This document shows, piece by piece, positions 37,389-47,085 of a DNA stretch of 64,000 nt. Each line of letters starts with the position of its first letter. Within the stretch, counting starts at the first letter, position 1. A program made the translations under genes and the position numbers. This DNA is from Metapseudomonas resinovorans DSM 21078 (GTDB lineage Bacteria; Pseudomonadota; Gammaproteobacteria; Pseudomonadales; Pseudomonadaceae): assembly GCF_000423545.1 (NCBI RefSeq), contig NZ_AUIE01000009.1:124001-188000 (forward strand). The letters are read 5' to 3'. The notes beneath the pieces are model-generated. The model ran no database searches, was not told where the DNA came from, and worked only from the letters and a program-made list of their open reading frames with translations.

Positions 37389-38939
37389 ATGAGTCAGAAC
37401 GCCCGTTTCCCTGCACTCCCCTACCTGTTCTCCTTCCTGATCGCCGCCTTGGCCCTCGCAGGCCTCTGGTATGGCCTGGGCAAGCCGGTGATCCTGCCGG
37501 ACGCTGCCACCCCCAGCCACAAGCTGCAGTGCGCGTCCTACAGCCCCTTCGACAAGGACCAGTCGCCGTTCGATCAGCCCTTCGTGCTGCGCCCCGAACG
37601 CATGGACGCTGACCTGGCCCTGCTGGCAACCCGCTTCCACTGCGTGCGCACCTACTCGATGACCGGTCTGGAAGCCATTCCGGAGCTGGCCCGCAAACAC
37701 GGCCTGAAGCTGATGCTAGGCGCCTGGGTGAACGGCAACCCGCTGGACACCCAGAAAGAGATCGAGGCCCTGATCAAGGCCGCCAACGCCAACCCGGACG
37801 TGGTGCAGTCAGTGATCGTGGGCAACGAGACCCTGCTGCGCAAGGAAGTCACCGGCGCCCAACTGGCCAAGCTGATCGAGCAGGTCAAGGCCCAGGTGAA
37901 GCAGCCGGTGACCTACGCAGACGTTTGGGAATTCTGGCTGAAGCACCCGGAAGTCGCTCCGGCAGTGGACTTCCTGACCATCCACCTGCTGCCCTACTGG
38001 GAAGACGACCCTGCCGGCATCGACCAGGCCCTGCGCCATGCGGCCGAGATCCGCCAGGTGTTCGGCAACCGCTTCGCACCCAAGGACATCTTCATCGGTG
38101 AAACCGGCTGGCCCAGCGAAGGCCGCCAGCGCGAAACCGCGGTACCGAGCCGGGTCAACGAAGCCAAGTTCATTCGTGGCTTCGTTGCCATGGCCGAGCA
38201 GAACGGTTGGGGCTACAACCTGATCGAAGCCTTCGACCAGCCCTGGAAGCGCGCCAGTGAAGGCGCGGTCGGCGGTTACTGGGGCCTGTTCGATGCCGAC
38301 CGCCAGGACAAAGGCGTGCTCGCCGGTCCGGTCAGCAACCTGCCCAACTGGCCGATGTGGCTGGGCGTTTCCGGTCTGATTTTCCTCGCCACCCTGGCAC
38401 TCGCCGGTCGCCCTGCCTCCAACCGCGCCGCCCTGCTGCTACCGCTGCTGGCGGCCGTGGGCGCTGCCTGCATCGGCCTGTGGGGCGAAATGGCGCGCGT
38501 CACCAGCCGCTTCGTCGGTGAATGGTTGTGGGCGGCCTTCCTGGTTGGACTCAATCTGATCGTCCTGGCCCACGGCGCCCTGGCCCTGTCCGCCCGTGGC
38601 GGAGCGCGCAGTCGCCTGTTCGACTGGCTGGAAACCCGTGGCGGCTGGTGGCTGGCTGCGTCCGGTTTCGCCGGCGCAGTGCTGATGCTGGCCCTGGTGT
38701 TCGATGCCCGCTACCGCAGTTTCCCCAGCGCCGCCCTGCTGCTGCCGGCCCTGGTCTACCTGTTCCGCCCAGTGGCCGCCCCGCGCCGCGAGATCGCGCT
38801 GATGGCGGTCCTGATCGGCGCCGGCATCGTGCCCCAGCTCTATGAAGAAACCCTGGGTAACGTCCAGGCCATCGGTTGGGCCGCCGTAAGCACCCTGCTA
38901 CTGGCTGCCTTGTGGCGGAGCCTGCGGGTTCGCGACTGA
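37389..38939 (+). CDS. Glycoside hydrolase family 17-like membrane protein
   Basis: This 516-residue protein has an N-terminal anchor helix (about 10-35), a GH17 beta/alpha-barrel domain to about residue 310 with catalytic-type motifs VGNETLLRKE (acid/base Glu) and FIGETGWPSEGR (nucleophile Glu), and then about seven membrane helices to the end. Similar Pseudomonas proteins are annotated as beta-(1-6) or beta-1,3-glucan synthase-related. It may cleave or rearrange periplasmic glucans. The ATG at 37389 is chosen because the frame upstream to 37056 covers the DUF2061 gene. Confidence 0.85.
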   Translation: MSQNARFPALPYLFSFLIAALALAGLWYGLGKPVILPDAATPSHKLQCASYSPFDKDQSPFDQPFVLRPERMDADLALLATRFHCVRTYSMTGLEAIPELARKHGLKLMLGAWVNGNPLDTQKEIEALIKAANANPDVVQSVIVGNETLLRKEVTGAQLAKLIEQVKAQVKQPVTYADVWEFWLKHPEVAPAVDFLTIHLLPYWEDDPAGIDQALRHAAEIRQVFGNRFAPKDIFIGETGWPSEGRQRETAVPSRVNEAKFIRGFVAMAEQNGWGYNLIEAFDQPWKRASEGAVGGYWGLFDADRQDKGVLAGPVSNLPNWPMWLGVSGLIFLATLALAGRPASNRAALLLPLLAAVGAACIGLWGEMARVTSRFVGEWLWAAFLVGLNLIVLAHGALALSARGGARSRLFDWLETRGGWWLAASGFAGAVLMLALVFDARYRSFPSAALLLPALVYLFRPVAAPRREIALMAVLIGAGIVPQLYEETLGNVQAIGWAAVSTLLLAALWRSLRVRD

Positions 38940-38955
38940 GCCGTCCTCACCCTGA

Positions 38956-38976
38956 CCGCTCTCCTTCGGGGAGCGG
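38956..38976 (+). other. Hairpin after the GH17-like gene
   Basis: CCGCTCTCC and GGGGAGCGG pair over 9 bp with one G-U and a 3-nt loop TTC, 17 bp after the stop. There is no T-run, so it may be a 3' stabilising hairpin instead of an intrinsic terminator. Confidence 0.45.
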
Positions 38977-39006
38977 TAGGTGCGATTTCAGGACGGGACA
39001 CCGGCA

Positions 39007-39033
39007 ACAAAAAAGGACGCTTGAAGCGTCCTT
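39007..39033 (-). terminator. Rho-independent terminator
   Basis: A perfect 9-bp stem (39013-39021 with 39025-39033) has a TGA/TCA loop; on the minus strand it runs into six Ts (39014-39009). It ends the small membrane protein gene at 39053. The plus side has CTTTG and may terminate weakly as well. Confidence 0.85.
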
Positions 39034-39052
39034 CTTTGCACCTGTTGAATCC

Positions 39053-39436
39053 TCAGGCCGGTACGGGCACCGACTCCACCTGGCGGCGCACCAGCCGCAG
39101 GCCGGCGATGACACAGGCGAAAACCGCGAGGCTGGCGGTGTACAGCACCAGGGCCGGCAGGGCAAAGAGCAGCGCCAGCAAGGCCAGGCCCCAGCCGGCA
39201 CGGCCCGGTACGAAGAAAGCCACCAGGGCGGCAGCGAACCCGATCCAGGCGATGACACGGAAGTGGATCAGCAGCCCCAGGCCAGCGCGCACCTGGCACT
39301 CCCAGCGTTGCGCTTCGTCGACGCACAGGCCGACCCACTGGCCGTCCTCCATCAGGGCGAAACGAACCCCGTAGCTGGCGGCCAGCCAGAGCGGCAGCAG
39401 AATCAGCAGCAGGATGAGGGACGAACGGCTGGACAT
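39053..39436 (-). CDS. Hypothetical membrane protein
   Basis: This 127-residue protein has about three hydrophobic segments (LILLLILLPLWLAASYG near the start, IAWIGFAAALVAFFV and a long third segment), with one likely periplasmic loop containing a Cys pair (LCVDEAQRWECQ). The family is unknown to me. GGAGA lies seven bases before the ATG at 39436; the frame upstream to 39541 has no ribosome site. Confidence 0.75.
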   Translation of the reverse strand: MSSRSSLILLLILLPLWLAASYGVRFALMEDGQWVGLCVDEAQRWECQVRAGLGLLIHFRVIAWIGFAAALVAFFVPGRAGWGLALLALLFALPALVLYTASLAVFACVIAGLRLVRRQVESVPVPA

Positions 39437-39703
39437 GGTTCTCTCCGAATGGGTAAGCGGCGCCAAGGATACCCCCGCGATGGCGCTATGCAAGAACCTT
39501 CCAACAATCTGCCACACCCTGGCCTGACGTACGGCCCGCACTCACAGGACTTGCAGTTGTCATAGGCTCGGTATTCACTCATGACGTTCGCTTATAAGGA
39601 ACGCGACCCGGCGGCCCTGACAGGCAAGGCCCGGGGGAGTGACTGGGGCCTGCCCGCAACCGCGGGATCCGGGCTCCGCAGAATCTGAACAGGGACCTTT
39701 CCT

Positions 39704-40999
39704 ATGCTCCGTCTTCGCCTTGCTGCCCTACTGGGCAGCCTGACCCTCTGCGCTCCCGTGCTGGCCGCGGACCTGGATGCAGCCAGTTATGGCTTTCCGA
39801 TCACCAACCCTTTCGAGGCGACCATCGCCACCACGCCGCCGGACCTGCGCAGCGCGGTGCCGACGGACGATGACATCGACCAGTCCGACTATGACCTGAA
39901 GCTGCGTCCAGAGCGCGAAAGCGAGTTGCCGGACAATTTCTGGTCGGTGAAGAAGTTGCGCTACCGCCTCGCCAAGCAAAAGGGCCCAGCCCCGCTGGTG
40001 TTCGTCATTGCCGGCACGGGCGGCCACTACGCCAGCACCCATGCCGAGACGCTGAAGAAGCTGTTCTACGGCGCTGGTTACCACGTGGTGCAACTCTCCT
40101 CGCCCACCAGCTACGACTTCATGGTCGCCGCCTCGCGTCATGCGACCCCAGGACTTTCGGCCGAAGACGCCGACGACCTCTATCGGGTGATGCAGGCCGT
40201 ACGTGCCCAACATCCGAGCCTGCCAATCACCGACTTCTACCTCACCGGATACAGCCTCGGCGCCCTTGAGGCGGCCTTCGTCAGCCACCTGGACGAAACC
40301 CGCCGCAGCTTCAACTTCAAGCGGGTATTGCTGCTCAATCCGCCGGTGAACCTCTATACCTCGGTGACTAACCTCGACCGCCTTGTGCAGACCCGCGTGA
40401 AGGGCGTCGACGACACCACCACCTTCTACCAGGTGGTGCTGGGCAAGCTGACCCGCTACTTCCAGCAGAAGGGCTACATCGACCTCAATGACGCCCTGCT
40501 GTACGACTTCCAGGAATCCAGACAGCGGCTGTCCAACGAGCAGATGGCGATGCTGATCGGCACGGCCTTCCGCTTCTCCTCCTCGGACATCGCCTTCACC
40601 TCGGACCTGATCAACCATCGCGGCCTGATCACTCCGGTGCAGTTGTCCATCAGCGAAGGCACCAGCCTGACGCCCTTCTACAAGCGCGCCCTGCAGTGCG
40701 ATTTCGACTGCTACATGACCGAGCAACTGATTCCCTACTGGCGCGCCCGCTACGACGGCGGCAGCCTGACCCAACTGATCGACCAGGTCAGCCTCTATGC
40801 CCTGGAGGACTACCTGAAAGACAACAGCAAGATTGCCGTGATGCACAACGCCGACGACCTCATCCTCGGCCCCGGCGACCTGGGTTTCCTGCGCCGCACC
40901 CTGGGCGACCGCTTGACCGTCTACCCCCATGGCGGGCACTGCGGCAACCTCAACTACCGCGTCAACGGCGACGCCATGCTGGAGTTCTTCCGTGGCTAA
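39704..40999 (+). CDS. Secreted alpha/beta-hydrolase-fold protein
   Basis: This 431-residue protein has a signal peptide (LAALLGSLTLCAPVLAADLD, cleavage after VLA) and a serine-hydrolase motif LTGYSLGALEAA (GxSxG) preceded by VFVIAGTGGHYAST. Late acidic and His candidates are NADDLIL and PHGGHCGNLNYR. Proteins like this are sometimes annotated in Pseudomonas as serine/threonine kinases, which the sequence does not support. Its stop overlaps the start of the MlaA-like gene by 8 nt, so an outer-membrane lipid role is plausible. Confidence 0.75.
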   Translation: MLRLRLAALLGSLTLCAPVLAADLDAASYGFPITNPFEATIATTPPDLRSAVPTDDDIDQSDYDLKLRPERESELPDNFWSVKKLRYRLAKQKGPAPLVFVIAGTGGHYASTHAETLKKLFYGAGYHVVQLSSPTSYDFMVAASRHATPGLSAEDADDLYRVMQAVRAQHPSLPITDFYLTGYSLGALEAAFVSHLDETRRSFNFKRVLLLNPPVNLYTSVTNLDRLVQTRVKGVDDTTTFYQVVLGKLTRYFQQKGYIDLNDALLYDFQESRQRLSNEQMAMLIGTAFRFSSSDIAFTSDLINHRGLITPVQLSISEGTSLTPFYKRALQCDFDCYMTEQLIPYWRARYDGGSLTQLIDQVSLYALEDYLKDNSKIAVMHNADDLILGPGDLGFLRRTLGDRLTVYPHGGHCGNLNYRVNGDAMLEFFRG

Positions 41000-41756
41000 G
41001 AAAGCACTCTTGATCGCCCTACTGCTGGCAAGCCCCCTGGCTCGAGCCCAGGAGCCCGACCAGGACGGCTTCACTCAGCCGCTGAAAGACCTGAAATTCA
41101 ACCCCGGCCTGGATCAGCGCGAGTTCGAACGCTCGACCCTCAACGCACTGAGCGTCTACGACCCTTACGAGTCCTGGAACCGGCGGGTCTATCACTTCAA
41201 CTATCGCTTCGACGAATGGGTGTTCCTGCCCGTGGTGCGCGGCTATCGCTACGTCACACCGGGATTCGTGCGCAGCGGCGTGAGCAATTTCTTCAGCAAC
41301 CTGGGCGATGTGCCGAACCTGCTTAACAGCCTGCTCCAGCTCAAGGGACAACGCTCCATGGAAATCACCGGGCGCCTGCTGCTGAACACCACCATCGGCG
41401 TCGCCGGCCTCTGGGACCCGGCCGCACGCATCGGGCTGCCCAGGCAGACTGAGGACTTCGGCCAGACCCTGGGCTATTACGGCGTCACCGACGGGCCCTA
41501 CCTGATGCTGCCGATCCTCGGCCCGTCCAACCTGCGGGACACCGGCGGGCTGGTGGTGGACTACCTCGCCGACTACCAGATCAACTTCCTCAACGTGCCG
41601 GAAGTCAGCAGTGACCACCCGGAGATCACTGCGTTGCGCATGGTGGACAAGCGCTACACCACCAAATTCCGCTACGGCCAGCTCAACACGCCCTTCGAGT
41701 ACGAGAAGCTGCGCTACGTCTACACCGAGTCGCGCAAGCTGCAGATCGCCGAGTGA
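40992..41756 (+). CDS. MlaA-like outer membrane protein without a lipobox
   Basis: This 254-residue protein follows MlaA/VacJ: YDPYESWNRRVYHFNYRFDE, PGFVRSGVSNFFSNLGD, and LRDTGGLVVDYLAD. MlaA removes phospholipids from the outer leaflet with OmpC/F-type porins. The N-terminus KKALLIALLLASPLARAQE lacks a lipobox Cys and looks like a signal peptidase I site, unlike canonical lipoprotein MlaA, so it may be a periplasmic paralogue. The start is GTG 40992 with GGAG upstream, overlapping the preceding gene (GTGGCTAA). Confidence 0.85.
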   Translation: MAKKALLIALLLASPLARAQEPDQDGFTQPLKDLKFNPGLDQREFERSTLNALSVYDPYESWNRRVYHFNYRFDEWVFLPVVRGYRYVTPGFVRSGVSNFFSNLGDVPNLLNSLLQLKGQRSMEITGRLLLNTTIGVAGLWDPAARIGLPRQTEDFGQTLGYYGVTDGPYLMLPILGPSNLRDTGGLVVDYLADYQINFLNVPEVSSDHPEITALRMVDKRYTTKFRYGQLNTPFEYEKLRYVYTESRKLQIAE

Positions 41757-41979
41757 GGCCTCTGGCCTGACTCGGCGGGGTGAAATCATTCACTCAGGGC
41801 GGCGAAGCTGCCCCCTTGCCGCGTCAGGCCGAACCTTCGGTCCGGTTGGCGAATGAATTCGCCCCCACAGATAGCGCCAGAAATATCCACTAATTCGATA
41901 TAAACAAAGCAAAATCACGCACAATTGATCCAATTTATAGGAGTAGGATCGCGCTCATTCCAACCTTGAGGAGGTCCAG

Positions 41980-42825
41980 ATGAGCTATCGCCAGATTCTC
42001 GAACAACGTCCCGGTCAACCGGCATCCGACGGCGCCGGGGTCAACCTGACGCGCGTCTTTGCCGAGCAGGGCGTGCCCCGCTTCGACCCCTTCCTGATGC
42101 TCGACGAGTTTGGCTCGGCCAACCCGGACGACTATGTCGCCGGCTTCCCGCCGCACCCGCACCGAGGCTTCGAGACCATCACCTACATGCTCGAAGGGCG
42201 CATGCGCCATGAAGACCATCTGGGCAATAGCGGCCTGCTGCAAAACGGCGGCGTGCAATGGATGACCGCCGCGCGCGGGATCATCCACAGCGAGATGCCG
42301 GAGCAGGAAGAAGGCGTGATGCGCGGCTTCCAGATCTGGCTCAACCTGCCGGGCAAGGACAAGATGGGCGACCCTGGCTACCGCGACTTCGATCCGGTGG
42401 AGATTCCGCGGGTACGCGCGGCTGAAGGCGTCGAGGCACGGGTGATCGCCGGCCGCTTCGACGATGGCGAGATCAGCCAAGAGGGCGCCGTGCAACGTCC
42501 GCATTCCGAACCGCATATCTTCGACCTAGACCTCCCCGCCCACAGCCGGGTTTCACCACGTCTGGCGGACGGCCTGCGGGTGCTGCTTTACGTCTACGAG
42601 GGGGATGTACACGTCAATGGCCAGTCCATTGGCAAAGGGCGCCTGGCGCGTCTCTCCGAGAAAGGTGCGCTGGAGATCGCCACCGACGCTGGGGCGAAGG
42701 TCCTGCTGCTGGCTGGACGCCCCCTGGGCGAGCCCATCGTCCAGTACGGTCCCTTCGTGATGAACAGCCGCGAGGAAATCGAGCAGGCCCTTCGGGACTA
42801 CCGAGACGGCGTCTTCGGTCAGTGA
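41980..42825 (+). CDS. Pirin-family protein
   Basis: This 281-residue bicupin has the N-terminal pirin metal site: GFPPHPHRGFETITYMLEG (two His), and TAARGIIHSEMP (His and Glu). The second cupin lies from about residue 170 to 270. Pirins are non-heme iron proteins, some with quercetinase activity or with regulatory partners. GAGGAGG precedes the ATG. CGATATAAA at 41898 may belong to the promoter. Confidence 0.92.
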   Translation: MSYRQILEQRPGQPASDGAGVNLTRVFAEQGVPRFDPFLMLDEFGSANPDDYVAGFPPHPHRGFETITYMLEGRMRHEDHLGNSGLLQNGGVQWMTAARGIIHSEMPEQEEGVMRGFQIWLNLPGKDKMGDPGYRDFDPVEIPRVRAAEGVEARVIAGRFDDGEISQEGAVQRPHSEPHIFDLDLPAHSRVSPRLADGLRVLLYVYEGDVHVNGQSIGKGRLARLSEKGALEIATDAGAKVLLLAGRPLGEPIVQYGPFVMNSREEIEQALRDYRDGVFGQ

Positions 42826-42833
42826 CGCAGGGG

Positions 42834-44036
42834 TTAGAGCGCCGGAATCACCTGCGGGTGAACCGGCGCCATCTCCAGGCCCAGGAAACGCTGCAGTTCG
42901 GTGCGCTTGGCCATGGCGTCCTGGTAGCCCAGCTCGATCAGTTCGTTGCAGTAGCCGGGTTCGAACAGCAGGTAACTGAGTACCCCGGCCCCACTCGCCC
43001 GGGTCGCCCCTGGCCCGCGCAAGAAGGTGCGGATGGCGCGCGGCATCTCGCGGCGATGGCGAGCCGCGATCTCATCCATCGCTCGGCTCGGCGAAATCAC
43101 CAACACTTCAACGTGCTCTGAACTGAGATTGCGTGGCCGCGACTCAGGCGGCATGGCCTGGCTCATGCGGTTGATCCGTTCCAGCAGTTCGATATCGCTT
43201 TCCAGGTTGTCGATGAAGGTGCTGTTCAGCAGGTGTCCGCTGATCTGCGCCAGGGTCGGCGGACGGCCAGCCTGCGGCTGCGCCATTTCCTGGCCGGGGT
43301 TCATGCCCTGCGGGTTGCCACTTACCCCCACCACCAGCACCCGACTGGCGCCCAGGTGCAGCGCCGGGCTGATCGGCGCGGTCTGGCGTACCGCGCCATC
43401 GCCGAAGTATTCACGACCCAGGCGCACTGGCGGAAACAGCAGGGGAATCGCCGCACTGGCCATCAGGTGTTCGACGCTGAGGCGGGTTGGTACGCCTACG
43501 CGGCGATGGCGATACCAGGGATCAATGGTCGCGCGCCCTTGGTAGAAGGTCACCGCCTGTCCGGTTTCATAGCCGAACGCTGTCACGGCCACGGCGCGCA
43601 ACTGGCGGGTGCGGACGGCAGCGGAGATGCCGGTGAAGTCGAGTTCGCTCGTCAGCAGTTCGCGCAGGGGCGCGTTGTCCAACAGCGCCACGGGGATATC
43701 ACGGCCAAGGCCTAGCAGGCTGTGGCCGAGGAAACGCGAGCTCTGGCGGATCACGCCGGGCCAGTCGCTGCGGTAGATCTGCCCACAACGGAAGGCCTGC
43801 CAGACATCGTTGAGGCGGCGAACGGCCTGGCTGAAATGCAGCGCGCCGCAGGCCAGGCCAACGGCGTTCACCGCGCCGGCGGACGTACCGACGATTACCG
43901 GAAAAGGATTGCAGGCGGCGTCTGGCAACAGGTCGGCGATCGCGCCCAGCACCCCCACCTGATAAGCCGCCCGCGAACCACCGCCGGAAAGAATCAGCCC
44001 GGTCACGGGCTTCTTGGTGGCGGCGCTGGCATCCAT
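42834..44036 (-). CDS. Patatin-like phospholipase
   Basis: This 400-residue protein has the patatin catalytic dyad: oxyanion motif LILSGGGSRAAYQVGVLG, nucleophile Ser in VGTSAGAVNAVG, and the Asp in YFGDGAVRQTAP. No signal peptide is visible. The C-terminal 150 residues are rich in Arg and Pro without a known domain. Family members hydrolyse acyl esters of phospholipids. It lies between the pirin gene (convergent) and the acyltransferase gene. Confidence 0.9.
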   Translation of the reverse strand: MDASAATKKPVTGLILSGGGSRAAYQVGVLGAIADLLPDAACNPFPVIVGTSAGAVNAVGLACGALHFSQAVRRLNDVWQAFRCGQIYRSDWPGVIRQSSRFLGHSLLGLGRDIPVALLDNAPLRELLTSELDFTGISAAVRTRQLRAVAVTAFGYETGQAVTFYQGRATIDPWYRHRRVGVPTRLSVEHLMASAAIPLLFPPVRLGREYFGDGAVRQTAPISPALHLGASRVLVVGVSGNPQGMNPGQEMAQPQAGRPPTLAQISGHLLNSTFIDNLESDIELLERINRMSQAMPPESRPRNLSSEHVEVLVISPSRAMDEIAARHRREMPRAIRTFLRGPGATRASGAGVLSYLLFEPGYCNELIELGYQDAMAKRTELQRFLGLEMAPVHPQVIPAL

Positions 44037-44073
44037 GGACTGCTCTCCGGGCGGGATTTTCCGAGTATAGGTT

Positions 44074-44994
44074 TCAGTAAAGCTTGGGGGCGCCTTCCGG
44101 CCGGGTCTTGAAGCGGCGGTGGGCCCAGAGGTATTGCTCGGGGCATTCGCGCACTGCGCCTTCCACCCACTGGTTGATACGCAGGCAGTCGGCCTCTTCG
44201 GTTTCTCCAGGGAAGTCGGACAGCGGCGGGTGGATCACCAGCTTGTAACCGGAACCGTCTTCCAGGCGGCGCTGGGTGAAGGGCAGCACGATAGCGCGGC
44301 CCAGGCGGGCGAACTTGGTCGTTGCGGTAACTGTGGCGGCCTCGATGCCGAACAGCGGCACGAACAGGCTCTGCTTGCGGCCGTAGTCCTGATCCGGCGC
44401 ATACCAGATGGCGCGGCCGGCGCGCAGCACCTTGAGCATGGCGCGCACGTCCTCCCGCTCGATGGCGGAAGCGTCCTGGTTGTGGCGCTCGCGGCCACGG
44501 CGCTGGATGAAGTCGAACACGGCGTTCTTGTGCTCGCGGTACATGCCGTCGATGGTATGCACCTGGCCAAGCAATGCGGCGCCGATCTCGAGGGTCGTGA
44601 AATGCAGGGCCATGAGAATCACCCCCTGACCTTCTGCCTGGGCCTTCTGCAGGTGTTCCAGGCCCTCTATATGGGACAACTTCGCCAGCTGCGGCTTGGG
44701 CCACCACCAACTCATGGCCATCTCGAAGAAAGCGATACCGGTGGAAGCGAAGTTCTCCCGCAGCAGTTGCTCACGCTCGCTGCTGGACAGCTCCGGAAAG
44801 CACAGTTCCAGGTTGCGCCGGGCGATCTTGCGCCGCGAACCGGCCACCCGCAGCATCGCCGCGCCCAGAATACGCCCCATGCCCAGTTGCACCCGGTAGG
44901 GCAGCAGGGTGATCAGCCACAGCAGGCCTAGGCCCAGCCACAGCGCCCAAAAGCGCGGGTGGAGGAACTGTGGGCGAAATTGAGGTCTATCCAT
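44074..44994 (-). CDS. Lipid A acyltransferase-like protein (LpxL/HtrB family)
   Basis: This 306-residue protein has a short N-terminal transmembrane helix (FWALWLGLGLLWLITLLPY) and the LpxL family motif MALHFTTLEIGAALLG (HX4E), then YREHKNAVFDFIQRRGR, and APDQDYGRKQSLFVPLFG. Such acyltransferases add secondary lauroyl or myristoyl groups to lipid A or acylate other lipids at the inner membrane. The start MDRPQFRPQF matches what I remember for Pseudomonas; an ATG 11 codons earlier (45027) is an alternative. It is divergent from minC. Confidence 0.88.
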   Translation of the reverse strand: MDRPQFRPQFLHPRFWALWLGLGLLWLITLLPYRVQLGMGRILGAAMLRVAGSRRKIARRNLELCFPELSSSEREQLLRENFASTGIAFFEMAMSWWWPKPQLAKLSHIEGLEHLQKAQAEGQGVILMALHFTTLEIGAALLGQVHTIDGMYREHKNAVFDFIQRRGRERHNQDASAIEREDVRAMLKVLRAGRAIWYAPDQDYGRKQSLFVPLFGIEAATVTATTKFARLGRAIVLPFTQRRLEDGSGYKLVIHPPLSDFPGETEEADCLRINQWVEGAVRECPEQYLWAHRRFKTRPEGAPKLY

Positions 44995-45115
44995 CTCTGA
45001 ATCCGCTTGAGCGAGAAAATCGCGCATTCTACTCCAAATGCGCCGCCCCCTTCCGGCTTGCTAGCGCCGGACGATCTCGCTATAAGTCCTCGCCATTCAC
45101 GACTGCAGGCAGACC

Positions 45116-45862
45116 ATGAGCCAAGCCGACCTTCTCGACCAAGAACCCGTGTTCCAGCTCAAGGGCAGCATGCTCGCCATCACTGTGATGGAACTGGCAC
45201 ACAACGACCTCGAACGCCTCGACAGGCAACTGGACGAGAAAGTCGCCCAGGCCCCCAACTTCTTCCAGAACACCCCACTGGTCATGGCGCTGGACAAGCT
45301 GCCCGACGGCGAACCCGTCCTCGACCTCCCCACCCTGCTGGACATCTGCCGCCGTCACGGCCTGCGCACCCTGGCCATCCGCGCCAGCCGCGAAGAGCAC
45401 ATCGCTGCCGCCGACGCCCTGGACATTCCAGTGCTGCCGCCGTCCGGCGCCCGCGAGCGCACCATCAATCCGGTAGAACCCGAAGCGAAGAAGAAGGTCG
45501 AAAAGCCCGCCGAGCCGCCCAAACCCGAGGTGCAACCGACAAAGATCATCACGACTCCGGTGCGTGGTGGCCAGCAGGTGTATGCTCCAGGCGGCGACCT
45601 GGTAGTTCTGGCCGCGGTCAGCCCCGGTGCGGAACTTCTCGCAGACGGCAACATCCATGTTTACGGTCCCATGCGCGGCCGTGCCCTGGCGGGCATCAAG
45701 GGCGATACCAAGGCGCGGATATTCTGCCGCCAACTGGCTGCCGAACTGGTCTCAGTGGCCGGTCAGTACAAGGTTTCCGACGACCTGCGACGCGATCCGC
45801 TGTGGGGTCAACAGGTACAAGTCAGCCTGTCGGGAGACGTGTTGAACATCACCCGTCTTTAA
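45116..45862 (+). CDS. minC: Septum site-determining protein MinC
   Basis: This 248-residue protein has the MinC N-terminal FtsZ-interacting domain ([18 protein letters not shown]), a Pro/Lys-rich linker near 120-140 ([16 protein letters not shown]) and the C-terminal beta-helical domain ([30 protein letters not shown]) that binds MinD. It inhibits FtsZ assembly at the poles. The typical order minC-minD-minE follows. The stop is followed by a 99-bp gap before minD. Confidence 0.95.
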   Translation: MSQADLLDQEPVFQLKGSMLAITVMELAHNDLERLDRQLDEKVAQAPNFFQNTPLVMALDKLPDGEPVLDLPTLLDICRRHGLRTLAIRASREEHIAAADALDIPVLPPSGARERTINPVEPEAKKKVEKPAEPPKPEVQPTKIITTPVRGGQQVYAPGGDLVVLAAVSPGAELLADGNIHVYGPMRGRALAGIKGDTKARIFCRQLAAELVSVAGQYKVSDDLRRDPLWGQQVQVSLSGDVLNITRL

Positions 45863-45961
45863 CGGATACTGCCGCGAATTTTCAGGGACCTGAAAGGGAA
45901 GACGGACGGTTCGAAAGAGCTCATAACTTCCCGCTTTTCTTATCATTTGGGGTGAATCACC

Positions 45962-46777
45962 TTGGCCAAGATCCTCGTTGTCACGTCCGGCAAGGGTGGA
46001 GTGGGTAAAACCACCACCAGCGCCGCCATCGGTACCGGTCTCGCACTGCGCGGTCACAAGACTGTCATCGTCGACTTCGACGTCGGCCTGCGTAACCTGG
46101 ACCTGATCATGGGTTGCGAACGCCGCGTGGTGTACGACTTCGTCAACGTCATCAATGGCGAAGCGTCCCTCACCCAGGCCCTGATCAAAGACAAGCGCCT
46201 GGAAAACCTCTACGTCCTGGCCGCCAGCCAGACTCGCGACAAGGATGCCCTGACCCTCGAAGGCGTGGGCAAGGTCATCGAGGAACTGGCGAAGAACTTC
46301 GAGTACGTGGTCTGCGATTCGCCGGCCGGTATCGAGAAAGGCGCCCACCTGGCCATGTACTACGCCGATGAGGCGATCGTCGTGACCAACCCGGAAGTCT
46401 CTTCCGTGCGCGACTCCGACCGCATGCTCGGCCTGCTGGCCAGCAAGTCCCGTCGTGCAGAGAAAGGCGAAGATCCGATCAAGGAGCGCCTGTTGCTGAC
46501 CCGCTACAACCCCGAGCGCGTAACCAAGGGCGAAATGCTCGGCGTCGAAGACGTCGAGGAAATCCTCGCCATCAACCTGCTCGGTGTCATCCCGGAATCC
46601 CAGGCGGTGCTCAAGGCCTCCAACCAGGGTATCCCGGTCATCCTCGACGACCAGAGCGACGCCGGCCAGGCGTACAGCGATGCCGTCGATCGCCTGCTCG
46701 GCAAGGAGCTGCCTCACCGCTTCCTCGACGTGCAGAAGAAAGGACTCTTACAACGCCTGTTCGGAGGCCGTGAATGA
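45962..46777 (+). CDS. minD: Septum site-determining ATPase MinD
   Basis: This 271-residue ParA/MinD-type ATPase has the deviant Walker [10 protein letters not shown] (Lys11 and Lys16), [14 protein letters not shown], and a C-terminal amphipathic membrane-targeting sequence [10 protein letters not shown]. It recruits MinC to the membrane and oscillates with MinE. The start is TTG at 45962, preceded by GGGGTGA. It overlaps minE by 4 nt (ATGA). Confidence 0.97.
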   Translation: MAKILVVTSGKGGVGKTTTSAAIGTGLALRGHKTVIVDFDVGLRNLDLIMGCERRVVYDFVNVINGEASLTQALIKDKRLENLYVLAASQTRDKDALTLEGVGKVIEELAKNFEYVVCDSPAGIEKGAHLAMYYADEAIVVTNPEVSSVRDSDRMLGLLASKSRRAEKGEDPIKERLLLTRYNPERVTKGEMLGVEDVEEILAINLLGVIPESQAVLKASNQGIPVILDDQSDAGQAYSDAVDRLLGKELPHRFLDVQKKGLLQRLFGGRE

Positions 46778-47028
46778 ACATTTTCGACTTCTTTCGCGAG
46801 CGGAAGAAGCAGAACAGCGCTTCGATCGCTAAGGAACGACTCCAAATCATCGTTGCCCACGAACGTGGTCAACGCAGCCAGCCGGACTACCTGCCGGCTC
46901 TGCAGAAAGACCTGGTGGACGTGATCCGCAAATATGTCGACATCGACGAGGAGCAGGTTCAGGTCCTGCTGGAGAATCAGGGCAGTTGCTCGATTCTCGA
47001 GTTGAACATCACCCTGCCCGATCGTTGA
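46774..47028 (+). CDS. minE: Cell division topological specificity factor MinE
   Basis: This 84-residue protein starts [20 protein letters not shown] and continues [20 protein letters not shown], the MinE membrane-targeting and MinD-stimulating region, followed by the dimerisation domain ([20 protein letters not shown]). It overlaps minD by 4 nt and is followed by a terminator at 47046. Confidence 0.97.
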   Translation: MNIFDFFRERKKQNSASIAKERLQIIVAHERGQRSQPDYLPALQKDLVDVIRKYVDIDEEQVQVLLENQGSCSILELNITLPDR

Positions 47029-47045
47029 TCGAGTGGTTGTGCAAT

Positions 47046-47075
47046 GACGGCGGCTTCGGCCGCCGTCGGCGTTTT
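47046..47075 (+). terminator. Rho-independent terminator of the min operon
   Basis: A perfect 9-bp stem (47046-47054 with 47059-47067) closes a TTCG loop, C(TTCG)G, and is followed by GGCG and four Ts. It lies between minE and the RluA-family gene. Confidence 0.8.
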
Positions 47076-47085
47076 CGGAATTTCC

